Shown here: piece by piece, positions 57,063 through 64,000 of the stretch
Layout: each line of letters opens with the position of its first letter
Numbering within the stretch: position 1 is the first letter of the stretch
Source: Rhodoblastus sp963710275
GTDB lineage: Bacteria > Pseudomonadota > Alphaproteobacteria > Rhizobiales > Beijerinckiaceae
Direction: 5' to 3'
DNA: 64,000 nucleotides
Assembly: GCA_963710275.1 (NCBI GenBank)
Contig: CAVPZS010000008.1
Location: forward strand, 372,001 to 436,000
Made by a program: the position numbers and the translations under genes
The notes under the pieces: generated by a model
What the model saw: only the letters and a program-made list of their open reading frames with translations
The model's database searches: none
What the model was told of the DNA's origin: nothing

Positions 57063-58655
57063 CTATTCCCACTCGATCGTTCCCGGCGGCTTCGACGTCA
57101 CGTCATAGACCACGCGGTTGACGCCCTTGACCTCGTTGATGATCCGGGTCGCGGCGCGGCCGAGGAAATTCATGTCATAGGGGAAGAAATCCGCCGTCAT
57201 GCCGTCGACCGAGGTCACGGCGCGCAGGGCGCAGACGTGGTCGTAGGTGCGCCCGTCGCCCATCACGCCGACGGTCCTCACCGGCAGCAGCACGGCGAAA
57301 GCCTGCCAGATCTTGTCATAAAGCCCGGCCTTGCGGATTTCGTCGAGATAGACCGCATCCGCCTTGCGCAGGATGTCGAGTTTTTCGCGGGTGACGCCGC
57401 CGGGGCAGCGGATGGCGAGGCCGGGTCCGGGGAAGGGATGGCGGCCGACAAAGGCTTCGGGCAGGCCGAGTTCGCGGCCCAGCGCGCGGACTTCGTCCTT
57501 GAACAGTTCGCGCAGCGGCTCCACCAGCTTCATGTTCATGCGCGCCGGCAGTCCCCCGACATTGTGATGGCTCTTGATCGTCACCGAGGGTCCGCCGGTG
57601 AAGGACACGCTCTCGATCACATCGGGATAGAGCGTGCCCTGCGCCAAAAACTCCGGCGCGCCGCGACCGTCCTCTGCGATTTTTTTCGCTTCGGCCTCAA
57701 AAGTCTCGATGAACAGGCGGCCGATGGTTTTGCGCTTGGTCTCGGGATCGGCCTCGCCTTCCAGCGCGCCGATGAACAGGTCTTCCGCCTGAACATGGAC
57801 CAGCGGAATATTGTAATGGTCGCGGAACAGGGTCACCACCTCTTCCGCCTCGCCCTGCCGCAGCAGGCCGTGATCGACGAAGACGCAGGTCAGGTTTTCG
57901 CCGATCGCCTCGTGGATCAGCACCGCCGCCACGGAGGAATCGACGCCGCCGGAAAGGCCGCAGAGCACGCGGCCCTGCCCCACCTGCTCGCGGATCGCCT
58001 TGACCGCCTCGCCGCGGAAAGCGGCCATGGTCCAGTCGGATTTCAGCCCGGCGACCTTGTGGACGAAATTGGAGATCAGCTTCGCGCCGTCCGGCGTATG
58101 CACGACTTCCGGATGGAACTGGGTGGTGAAGATGCGGCGCTTCTCGTCGGAGGCGACGGCGAAAGGAGCGTTCTCGCTGCGCGCCTTGACCGTGAACCCT
58201 TCGGGCAGATGGGTGACGCGGTCGCCATGGCTCATCCACACCGGATAATTGCCGCCGACCTCCCAGACGCCGTCGAACAGGGCGCTGTGTTCGATGATGT
58301 CGACATTGGCGCGGCCGAATTCGGCGTGATGGCCGCCCTCGACGGCGCCCCCAAGCTGCGCGGCGATGGTCTGCTGGCCATAGCAGATGGCGAGGACGGG
58401 CAGGCCGAACTCGAAGATCGCCATGGGCGCGCGCGGCGAGCCGGGCTCGGTGACGGAAGCGGGACCGCCGGACAGGATGACCGCGCCGGGCTTGATCTGC
58501 CCAAAAGCCTCGGCGGCCTTCTGGAACGGCGCGATCTCGCAATAGACCCCGGCTTCGCGCACCCGGCGGGCGATGAGCTGGGTCACCTGCGAGCCAAAAT
58601 CGACGATCAAGACCTTGTCGTGATGTTGGCGGATTTCTTCGTGGAGATTGGTCAT
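57063..58655 (-). CDS. guaA: GMP synthase (glutamine-hydrolysing)
   Basis: GuaA amidates XMP to GMP. The 530-residue protein has the class I glutamine amidotransferase domain (VLIVDFGSQVTQLIARRVRE, GVILSGGPASV, nucleophile Cys in LAICYGQQTIA, His/Glu in FHPEV), the ATP-pyrophosphatase domain (CGLSGGVDSSVAAVLIHEA P-loop), and the GuaA C-terminal dimerisation domain (YDHVCALRAVTSVDGMTADF, FPYD, NEVKGVNRVVYDVTSKPPGT, IEWE). The start is the ATG at 58655; an in-frame extension to 58709 is a shadow. It ends with the fully conserved PPGTIEWE. Intact and isolated from guaB by 40 kb. Confidence 0.97.
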   Translation of the reverse strand: MTNLHEEIRQHHDKVLIVDFGSQVTQLIARRVREAGVYCEIAPFQKAAEAFGQIKPGAVILSGGPASVTEPGSPRAPMAIFEFGLPVLAICYGQQTIAAQLGGAVEGGHHAEFGRANVDIIEHSALFDGVWEVGGNYPVWMSHGDRVTHLPEGFTVKARSENAPFAVASDEKRRIFTTQFHPEVVHTPDGAKLISNFVHKVAGLKSDWTMAAFRGEAVKAIREQVGQGRVLCGLSGGVDSSVAAVLIHEAIGENLTCVFVDHGLLRQGEAEEVVTLFRDHYNIPLVHVQAEDLFIGALEGEADPETKRKTIGRLFIETFEAEAKKIAEDGRGAPEFLAQGTLYPDVIESVSFTGGPSVTIKSHHNVGGLPARMNMKLVEPLRELFKDEVRALGRELGLPEAFVGRHPFPGPGLAIRCPGGVTREKLDILRKADAVYLDEIRKAGLYDKIWQAFAVLLPVRTVGVMGDGRTYDHVCALRAVTSVDGMTADFFPYDMNFLGRAATRIINEVKGVNRVVYDVTSKPPGTIEWE

Positions 58656-59016
58656 TGGCGCCTGTCCTGTAAGTCGCGCTTCGATAGGCGAAGTGCGGCG
58701 CCGAAGCAAGGCGAAGACTTTTGCTGCAGTGCAGCATGAACTTGACGTCCGGACGGCCCTCGTAACATTTTTTTGTTGTCAAAATCGCATTTTGGTCAAA
58801 CTTTTTCTCGGGTTCGCGTTACGGGCCTGATGACAATGGCGAAACGATGCAATAACGTATCGTCGCATTCCGAAAGGAAGGCCGCAGCCAAAAAATTGGC
58901 GCGTGCTTGCTGTCCAAGTCGCGGGAGGACGTTATCCGCGCCGGATCGGCGTCGCAAGACGCAGGGGGAGATGACCTTATAAGGCTCTCCGGCGCGAGAT
59001 GGGACAAGGCGAGGCA
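58656..59016. other. intergenic region 5' of guaA, possible small transcript
   Basis: No convincing ORF. This gap upstream of guaA leads on the plus strand into two intrinsic terminators (59017-59135), although no plus-strand gene precedes them. An untranslated or small RNA reading divergently from guaA would explain them. There is no recognisable riboswitch. Confidence 0.4.
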
Positions 59017-59056
59017 GAGCGGAAAGACCACGAGGTCTTTCCGCTCTTTCATTTTT
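59017..59056 (+). terminator. intrinsic terminator 1, no gene visible upstream
   Basis: A perfect 13-bp stem, GAGCGGAAAGACC / GGTCTTTCCGCTC, with an ACGA loop, followed by TTTCATTTTT on the plus strand. The T tract faces away from tgt and guaA, so it would stop a plus-strand transcript. Confidence 0.75.
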
Positions 59057-59097
59057 CAGGGTTCAGGGCCCGATGCATTTTCAGGGTTCAACGCAAA

Positions 59098-59135
59098 GGA
59101 GCGGAAAGCCGTAGACTTTCCGCTCCCCTGTTTTT
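59098..59135 (+). terminator. intrinsic terminator 2, similar to terminator 1
   Basis: An 11-bp stem, GGAGCGGAAAG / CTTTCCGCTCC, with a 7-nt loop and a CCTGTTTTT tail. The stem core GAGCGGAAAG is the same as in terminator 1, 81 bp upstream, and a TTTTCAGGGTTCA stretch between them is also duplicated. Confidence 0.7.
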
Positions 59136-59352
59136 CCGCGCATATTCTGTCGGTCCGGCTCGGAGTCCCCACTCTCGTCCAGACCCTGCCCGCCGGCTGC
59201 GACGCCGTTCCGACGGAGCGACCGCAGCCCGGCATCGGTTGGTCCCACCGCCTTCGCCCAGTCGACCAGACTTTGGCGCGCGCGTCACGACAGGACAAGT
59301 CATTCATCCCCTTGCGAATTTGCGGCGCGAGGCTTGCGCGGGGCTGACCGGA

Positions 59353-60480
59353 TCAGGCGCCCTCGCCGCCTCTGCTCCAGTTCTCCTTGGTCTCCCGGCG
59401 GAAATCATCAAAGCGATTTTCGGCGATGGCGGCGCGCATGCCGGCCATCAGCTCCTGATAATAGGCCAGATTGACCCAGGTCAGCAGCATCATCCCGAGA
59501 ATTTCTTCGCAGCGCATGAGGTGGTGGAGATAGGCGCGGGAATAGTCGCGCGCCGCCGGGCAGGACGAGTTGGCGTCGAGCGGACGCGGATCATCGGCGT
59601 GGCGCGCGTTGCGCAGGTTGACCTTGCCCCAGCGCGTATAAGCCAGGCCGTGGCGGCCGGCGCGGGTCGGCATCACGCAGTCGAACATGTCGATCCCGCG
59701 CGCCACGGATTCGATCAGGTCGTCGGGCGAGCCGACGCCCATCAGGTAATGCGGCCGGTCTTCCGGCAGGTAAGGCATCACCGTTTCGATCATCGCCAGC
59801 ATGACGTCCTGCGGCTCCCCGACCGCGAGGCCGCCGATCGCCATGCCGTCGAAGCCCATGCCCGCAAGGGCCTTGGCGCTCTCGATGCGCAGGTCGGGCT
59901 CGGCCCCGCCCTGCACGATGCCAAAACAGGCGCGGCCGGGCTGCGCGCCAAAACTTTTCAGCGACCTCTCGGCCCAGCGCAGCGACAGGCGCATGGCGCG
60001 CTCGGCTTCCTCCGTCGAGCAAGGCAGCTTCACGCATTCGTCGAACTGCATCTGGATGTCGGCGCCGAGCAGCGCCTGGATCTCCATCGAGCGCTCGGGC
60101 GTCAGCACATGTTTCGCGCCGTCGATATGCGACTGGAAGGTGACGCCATTCTCGTCGAGCTTGCGCAACTTCGACAGCGACATGACCTGGAAGCCGCCGC
60201 TGTCGGTGAGGATCGGATGCGGCCAGTTCATGAACTTGTGGAGGCCGCCGAGCGCCGCGACGCGCTCGGCCCCGGGACGCAGCATCAGGTGATAGGTGTT
60301 GCCGAGCACGACGTCGGCGCCCAGCGCCCGCACCTGTTCGGGATACATGGCCTTGACGGTCGCGGCGGTGCCCACCGGCATGAAGGCCGGGGTGCGTATT
60401 TTTCCTCGCGGCATCGAGATTTCGCCGAGGCGGGCGCCGCCGTCACGGGCGAGCAGGCGGTATGCGAAATTTTCGGTCAC
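59353..60480 (-). CDS. tgt: tRNA-guanine transglycosylase (queuine/preQ1 insertion)
   Basis: TGT exchanges G34 for preQ1 in tRNAs with GUN anticodons. The 375-residue enzyme has TDSGGFQVMSLS (general-acid Asp), FDECVKLPC, GIVQGG, IGGLAVGEPQDVM, and the nucleophile Asp in GIDMFDCVMPTRAGRHGLAYT. The zinc-site region, normally CxCxxC then H, reads DANSSCPAARDYSRAYLHHL: of the three cysteines only the middle is kept. The frame is intact on both sides, so this is not explained by a frame break. The start is the GTG at 60480, directly abutting the holB stop. Confidence 0.94.
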   Translation of the reverse strand: MTENFAYRLLARDGGARLGEISMPRGKIRTPAFMPVGTAATVKAMYPEQVRALGADVVLGNTYHLMLRPGAERVAALGGLHKFMNWPHPILTDSGGFQVMSLSKLRKLDENGVTFQSHIDGAKHVLTPERSMEIQALLGADIQMQFDECVKLPCSTEEAERAMRLSLRWAERSLKSFGAQPGRACFGIVQGGAEPDLRIESAKALAGMGFDGMAIGGLAVGEPQDVMLAMIETVMPYLPEDRPHYLMGVGSPDDLIESVARGIDMFDCVMPTRAGRHGLAYTRWGKVNLRNARHADDPRPLDANSSCPAARDYSRAYLHHLMRCEEILGMMLLTWVNLAYYQELMAGMRAAIAENRFDDFRRETKENWSRGGEGA

Positions 60481-61611
60481 TCAAACCTCTGTAAAGCTCG
60501 AGGCGGCGAGAGCGGCGCGTTCGGCCTCCACCAGCCTGGAAAAGACAACAATGACAAAGGCCCGCTTGTCGAGATTGTAGATCTGGACGTCCCGCGCCTC
60601 GCGCTCCAGGCTCTCCCAGGCCAGCGCGTAGGGGGCGAGCGCGCGGGGCCCCGCGTTTTCCCGCCGGCGCAAACCTGCTGACAGCCAGGCGAACACGGCC
60701 TGCAACAAGGCTTCGAATTCGGTCTCGCGGTCGCGGCCCGAGGTTGCGTCGGCCAGCTTGTGCGCAATCCGCCAGTCGATATCCGGCAATTGCGCGAGAA
60801 TGCGCTCCACCTGGGCGTCCAGCGCCGCGTCGGCATTGGACAAAAGCCGCAGCGCCTCCCGCACCGAGCCGCCGGAACGGGCGCAGGCCCGCGACAGCGC
60901 CGCCGCATCGACCTGTTCCTGCGCGGCGTCGAGCGCGGCGCGCGCCGCGGCCTCGGTCTGCGCCGGGGTCAGGCCATGCAACATGACCCTTCGGCAGCGC
61001 GACTTGATCGTCGGCAGCAGACGCCCCGGCTGATGCGCCACGAGCAGGAAAAGGCTCCGCGGCGGCGGCTCCTCGATCATTTTCAGCAAGGCGTTGGCGC
61101 TGTTCGGGTTGAGATCGTCGGCGCTGTCGACGAGGACCATGCGCCAGCCGCCCTCGCCCGCCGCCTGTTCGAAAATATGGATCGCCCGGCGCACGTCGTC
61201 GACCGAGATGCGGGTGGCGTGTTTTTTGGTTTTTTCGATCCATTCCCGCCGCAACAGCGCGAGGTCGCCGAAGGACAGGGCCGAAAGCTTGCGCGCCGCC
61301 TGGTGGTTGGGATCGACGGCGAGCGTCTTCGCTTGTTGCACGGCGGGCCCAGCCGGATCCGGATGCGCCGCGAGAAAGCGCGCCACGCGCCAGGCGAGGG
61401 TCGCCTTGCCGATTCCCTGCGGTCCGCCGATGATCCAGGCCTGCGGCATGCGCCCCGAGCGATAGGCCTCGAGGAATTCGGCCTCCGCTTTTTCATGGCC
61501 AAACAGCGCCGAAGTATCGCGCGGATGCGGGACGGGCAGGAACCGGTCGCTTTCCGGCGGCGCTTCGGAAAACGACCTCGCACCAGGTCGCGGACTCGTG
61601 ATCCTGGCCAT
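60481..61611 (-). CDS. holB: DNA polymerase III delta' subunit
   Basis: HolB is the clamp-loader subunit that opens the beta ring together with DnaX and HolA. It is 376 residues: an AAA+ P-loop variant GGPQGIGKATLAWRVARFL, the VDSADDLNPNSANALLKMIEEPP (Walker B to sensor region), and the SRC-finger RCRRVMLHGL. The N-terminus is longer than in enterics, as in other Rhizobiales. The start is the ATG at 61611; tmk ends 4 bp upstream. With tmk and dacF it forms a co-directional string. Confidence 0.93.
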   Translation of the reverse strand: MARITSPRPGARSFSEAPPESDRFLPVPHPRDTSALFGHEKAEAEFLEAYRSGRMPQAWIIGGPQGIGKATLAWRVARFLAAHPDPAGPAVQQAKTLAVDPNHQAARKLSALSFGDLALLRREWIEKTKKHATRISVDDVRRAIHIFEQAAGEGGWRMVLVDSADDLNPNSANALLKMIEEPPPRSLFLLVAHQPGRLLPTIKSRCRRVMLHGLTPAQTEAAARAALDAAQEQVDAAALSRACARSGGSVREALRLLSNADAALDAQVERILAQLPDIDWRIAHKLADATSGRDRETEFEALLQAVFAWLSAGLRRRENAGPRALAPYALAWESLEREARDVQIYNLDKRAFVIVVFSRLVEAERAALAASSFTEV

Positions 61612-61615
61612 GAGA

Positions 61616-62356
61616 TCAGGCCCGTTTCCTTGCGCCCGGCGTCTTGCCGTCGGCCAGGAGCCGGTCGCAAAAGACCGACCAGATCGCTTCGGCGACCGCT
61701 TCCGGCGGACGCGCGGCGTCGATCACCACGCAGCGCTGCGGTTCCGCCCGAGCGATTTCCAGGAAGCGAGCGCGCAATTGCGCATGAAAATCGAGCTCCT
61801 CGCCTTCGAAACGGTCGGCCGCGTCAGCGCCCCGCCGCGCCCGCGCCCGTTCCAGCCCGATTTCCGGCGGCAGGTCGAGGACGAAGGTCAGGCCTGGCCT
61901 GAGCCCGGCCAAGGCGATCTTCTCCAGCGCCAGCAATTGCGCCTGGCTGACCCCGCCCTTGGCGCCCTGGTAGGCGCGGGTGGAATCGGCGAAACGGTCG
62001 CAGAGCACATAGGCCCCGCGCTCCAGGGCCGGCCGGATCAACTCGTCGACATGGTCGATTCGGGCGGCCGAAAACAGCAGCGCCTCGCCGAGCGGGCCCA
62101 TGTCCCGCGCCTTGCCGGACAGGATCAGCGACCGCAGTTTTTCCGCCAGCGGCGTGCCGCCCGGCTCGCGGGTGATCACGACTTCGCGGGCGAATTCGCG
62201 CAGATGCGAAGCCAGCAGGCAAATCTGCGTCGATTTGCCCGCGCCTTCGCCGCCCTCGAATGTGATGAACCGCTGGTTGCGCAAATCAGGTCCCGCCGCG
62301 TTTCTTTCGTCATAACCCGAAAGAGACGGGTCGGCTATAGAAGGCGCGTCACTTAC
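61616..62356 (-). CDS. tmk: thymidylate kinase
   Basis: Converts dTMP to dTDP. About 246 residues: P-loop ITFEGGEGAGKSTQICLLA, the DR(X) motif VVITREPGGTPLAE, the lid/LID region and DRFADSTRAYQGAKGG, and VLDLPPEIGLERARARR. I place the start at GTG 62356 (VSDAPSIADPS), just after the dacF stop (62385). An upstream extension is only a shadow of dacF. The acidic GADAADRFE loop is type-I-like. Confidence 0.92.
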   Translation of the reverse strand, partial: VSDAPSIADPSLSGYDERNAAGPDLRNQRFITFEGGEGAGKSTQICLLASHLREFAREVVITREPGGTPLAEKLRSLILSGKARDMGPLGEALLFSAARIDHVDELIRPALERGAYVLCDRFADSTRAYQGAKGGVSQAQLLALEKIALAGLRPGLTFVLDLPPEIGLERARARRGADAADRFEGEELDFHAQLRARFLEIARAEPQRCVVIDAARPPEAVAEAIWSVFCDRLLADGKTPGARKRA

Positions 62357-62384
62357 GCTTGATCGGGCGGGCGGCCTCTTTCGC

Positions 62385-63616
62385 TTAGGGCGCCGCCGCC
62401 GCGTCCTTTTTTGGCGTCCTGTGAAGGGCGCTGTCCAGTCCCTTGTGGAACAGTTGCAAGCCAAGCTCCATCGCCGCGTCCTTGGCGCGCTGGATCAAGG
62501 GCCCCTGCTCCACCGCCGCGCCGGTCTTCAGCGGCACGTCCAACGCGAGCGTCGTCCCGCGAAACACCTTCAGCCGCGCCACCGTCTGCCCCTCGGCGAC
62601 CGGCGCGATCAGCGGTCCGGTATAGACGATCTTGCCGCTGAGCTTGTCGGCCGAGCCGCGCGGCGTCATGAGCTTCACCGGCGTCTCCGAGACCAGCGGC
62701 GCCTCGGCCTTGTCGCCGCCATAGACCTTGGCGCTGCCGACCGTCTCGTTGGCGGCGTAGAGCGTCTTGATTTCGAAGCCGTGGAACCCCCAGTTGAACA
62801 GCCGCCGCGCCTCTTCCGCCCGATCCTTGGCGGTCTTGGCGTCGAGGATCACCACGATCAGCCTTTGGCCGCCCGAGCGTTGCGGAGCCGACCAGATTAT
62901 AGCCCTGCTCCGGCAGGTTGCCGACCTTCAGGCCGTCGCCGTTGACGTCCATGAACAGGATCGGATTGCGGTTGAGTTGGCGGATCTTGCTCCAGGTGAA
63001 CTCCTTCTCGCCGAAGAAATGATAATACTCCGGATAGGTTCGGATGAGGTGCTGCGCCAAGATCGCCATGTCGCGCGCCGTGACAACCTGCGCCGCATTC
63101 TCCCCGCCCCAGCTGTCGGTGAAATGCGATTTGGTCATGCCGAGTTCGGCCGCCCGGACATTCATCATGGCGGCGAAGTTCTCCTCCGAACCGCCCAGCC
63201 CCTCGGCCAGGGCGACGGCCGCGTCATTGCCCGATTCGACGATCAGCCCGCGCAGAAGATCCTCGACGCGGATATTGGTAGCGACCTTGGCGAACATGTT
63301 GGTGCCGCTGGAGCCCGTTTTCCAGGCGTGTTCGGAAATGTAAAAAGGCGTGTCGAAAGTGATTGCGCCCTTCTTCAGGTCGCGGAACACCAGTTCGGCG
63401 GTCATAAGCTTGTTGATCGAGGCGGGCGCGACGGGATCGTCCGCGCCCTTCTCGAACAGCACAGTCTGCGAATTCGAAATCCATCGCGAGCGCGTGAGGC
63501 ACGGCGGTCGTTATTCCCTGCGCCCGCGCGGGCGCGAAGCCGCTCAGCAGCGACAGGGCGAGACAAAGCCGGTAAAGCAGCGAAAATCTGTTCGAGGCCA
63601 AGGGAAGAAAGCGCAA
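62385..63616 (-). CDS. dacF: D-alanyl-D-alanine carboxypeptidase, S11 family (two frame breaks)
   Basis: A periplasmic PBP5-type DD-carboxypeptidase that trims peptidoglycan stem peptides. A signal peptide (SLLYRLCLALSLLSGFAPARA) precedes the catalytic SxxK (SINKLM, about residue 66) and SxN (VESGNDAAVAL), both normal. The third motif, normally KTG, reads GDGLKVGNLPEQGYNLVGSA, that is KVG. A C-terminal beta-rich domain follows (GPLIAPVAEGQTVARLKVFRG). Frame breaks are near 63470 and 62880. The start is the ATG at 63616. Gene order rlpA-dacF-tmk is as in Rhizobiales. Confidence 0.88.
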
Positions 63617-63832
63617 AGAACCCCCTCGTCGCTGCGGGCGCCGTGGCGAGGCCCGTCATAGTCCGCCCGGCGCGCAAGCGTCGCGCCGGGCGCCGCACTG
63701 CGGCGCCGAATTGACAAATAAGCGGTTTCTTCCGATCGCGCCAGAGCCTTGAACGTGGCGCGCCGTCAAGAAAGCGCGAGGCTCAAGATCCGGGCCGGCC
63801 GGCTTCAAGGCGAAAATACGGAAGTGGTTAAA

Positions 63833-64000
63833 TCAGCGGCGCGATACCGAGATCGGCGTGTCCGCGCCAGGGATGGTCCCGAGGTCGAAGGGCCGTTGCG
63901 GCGGCAAAGGCGGGCTCGACGGCAGCGCCGCCGAGGGGCCGGCGAGTTCGGCCAGGGCGACCCGTTGCGCCTGCGGCGGCTGAACATAAGCTTGCGTCTG
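63833..64000 (-). CDS. rlpA: probable RlpA-family septal ring lytic transglycosylase, C-terminal end only
   Basis: The last 55 codons of a minus-strand gene that runs off the window. The tail is Pro/Ala/Gln-rich (QPPQAQRVALAELAG, PLPPQRPFDLGTIPGADTPI) and ends VSRR. This PFDLGTIP-type tail, placed just upstream of dacF, is what I associate with RlpA in Rhizobiales; no catalytic domain is inside the window, so the assignment is tentative. Confidence 0.5.
   Translation of the reverse strand, partial: QTQAYVQPPQAQRVALAELAGPSAALPSSPPLPPQRPFDLGTIPGADTPISVSRR

Noticed and set aside
63617..63832. Possible small gene between dacF and rlpA.
   Set aside because: No ORF with a start signal. Probably the dacF promoter region.

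Overview
The window is high-GC chromosomal DNA from an alphaproteobacterium, most likely a member of the Hyphomicrobiales (Rhizobiales) and plausibly close to the Beijerinckiaceae/Methylocystaceae. This placement rests on the gene content: Omp25-type porins, a ppx-rlmE pair, a dacF-tmk-holB-tgt string, a ribosomal protein S2 with a helix-hairpin-helix tail, and dispersed palindromes of the MPGLVPGIHA-coding type. The species is an inference. No phage, transposase or CRISPR array is visible.

Layout. 0.1-6.5 kb: a polytopic membrane protein, a 2-keto-4-pentenoate hydratase family enzyme, a GIY-YIG nuclease between two inverted palindromes, rpsB-tsf, and an alpha/beta hydrolase. 6.5-12.7 kb: a perfect parS site, then dnaE, two DnaA boxes, lolD and lolC. 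12.9-17.4 kb: a divergent L/F-transferase homologue, an RsmB-family rRNA methyltransferase, two small exported aromatic/basic peptides, and guaB. 17.7-26 kb: a FAD oxidoreductase, a JmjC/cupin-like oxygenase and a CelD-type acyltransferase, then a second perfect parS site, a LuxR solo, a PAS histidine kinase and a DHA2 transporter. 26.8-34.4 kb: two tandem Omp25-type porins, rlmE, ppx, a tRNA-Gln, a CDF metal transporter and two convergent MFS genes. 34.5-45.5 kb: a complete urea uptake and hydrolysis block on the minus strand (urtABCDE, ureD, fused ureAB, ureC, a small monooxygenase, ureE, ureF, ureG). 46.2-53.4 kb: a six-gene hydrogenase-4/complex-I-like operon (hyfBCEFGI). 53.4-56 kb: an ethylene-receptor-like histidine kinase, its response regulator and an RsbQ-like hydrolase. 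56-64 kb: a DUF899 protein, guaA, tgt, holB, tmk, dacF and the 3' end of a probable rlpA.

The most unusual observations are these. (1) Both parS sites lie inside a co-linear element of about 282 bp, duplicated in inverted orientation 14.5 kb apart, each copy in a gap between convergent genes, and each with a GTTC-N7-GTTC motif overlapping parS. (2) The hyf-like operon encodes a large subunit that has lost both NiFe-binding CxxC motifs but a small subunit that keeps its FeS cysteines, as expected for an energy-converting hydrogenase-related (Ehr) complex rather than a hydrogenase. (3) One sensor kinase carries the copper/ethylene-binding transmembrane signature of plant ETR1. (4) A small exported peptide contains tandem HRHYW repeats.

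Caution on sequence quality. Many genes, including the essential dnaE, are broken by frame changes, and nearly all that I could resolve are explained by one extra base. The tRNA-Gln anticodon loop also has one extra base. I read these as sequencing insertions and list the genes as single CDSs spanning the breaks.
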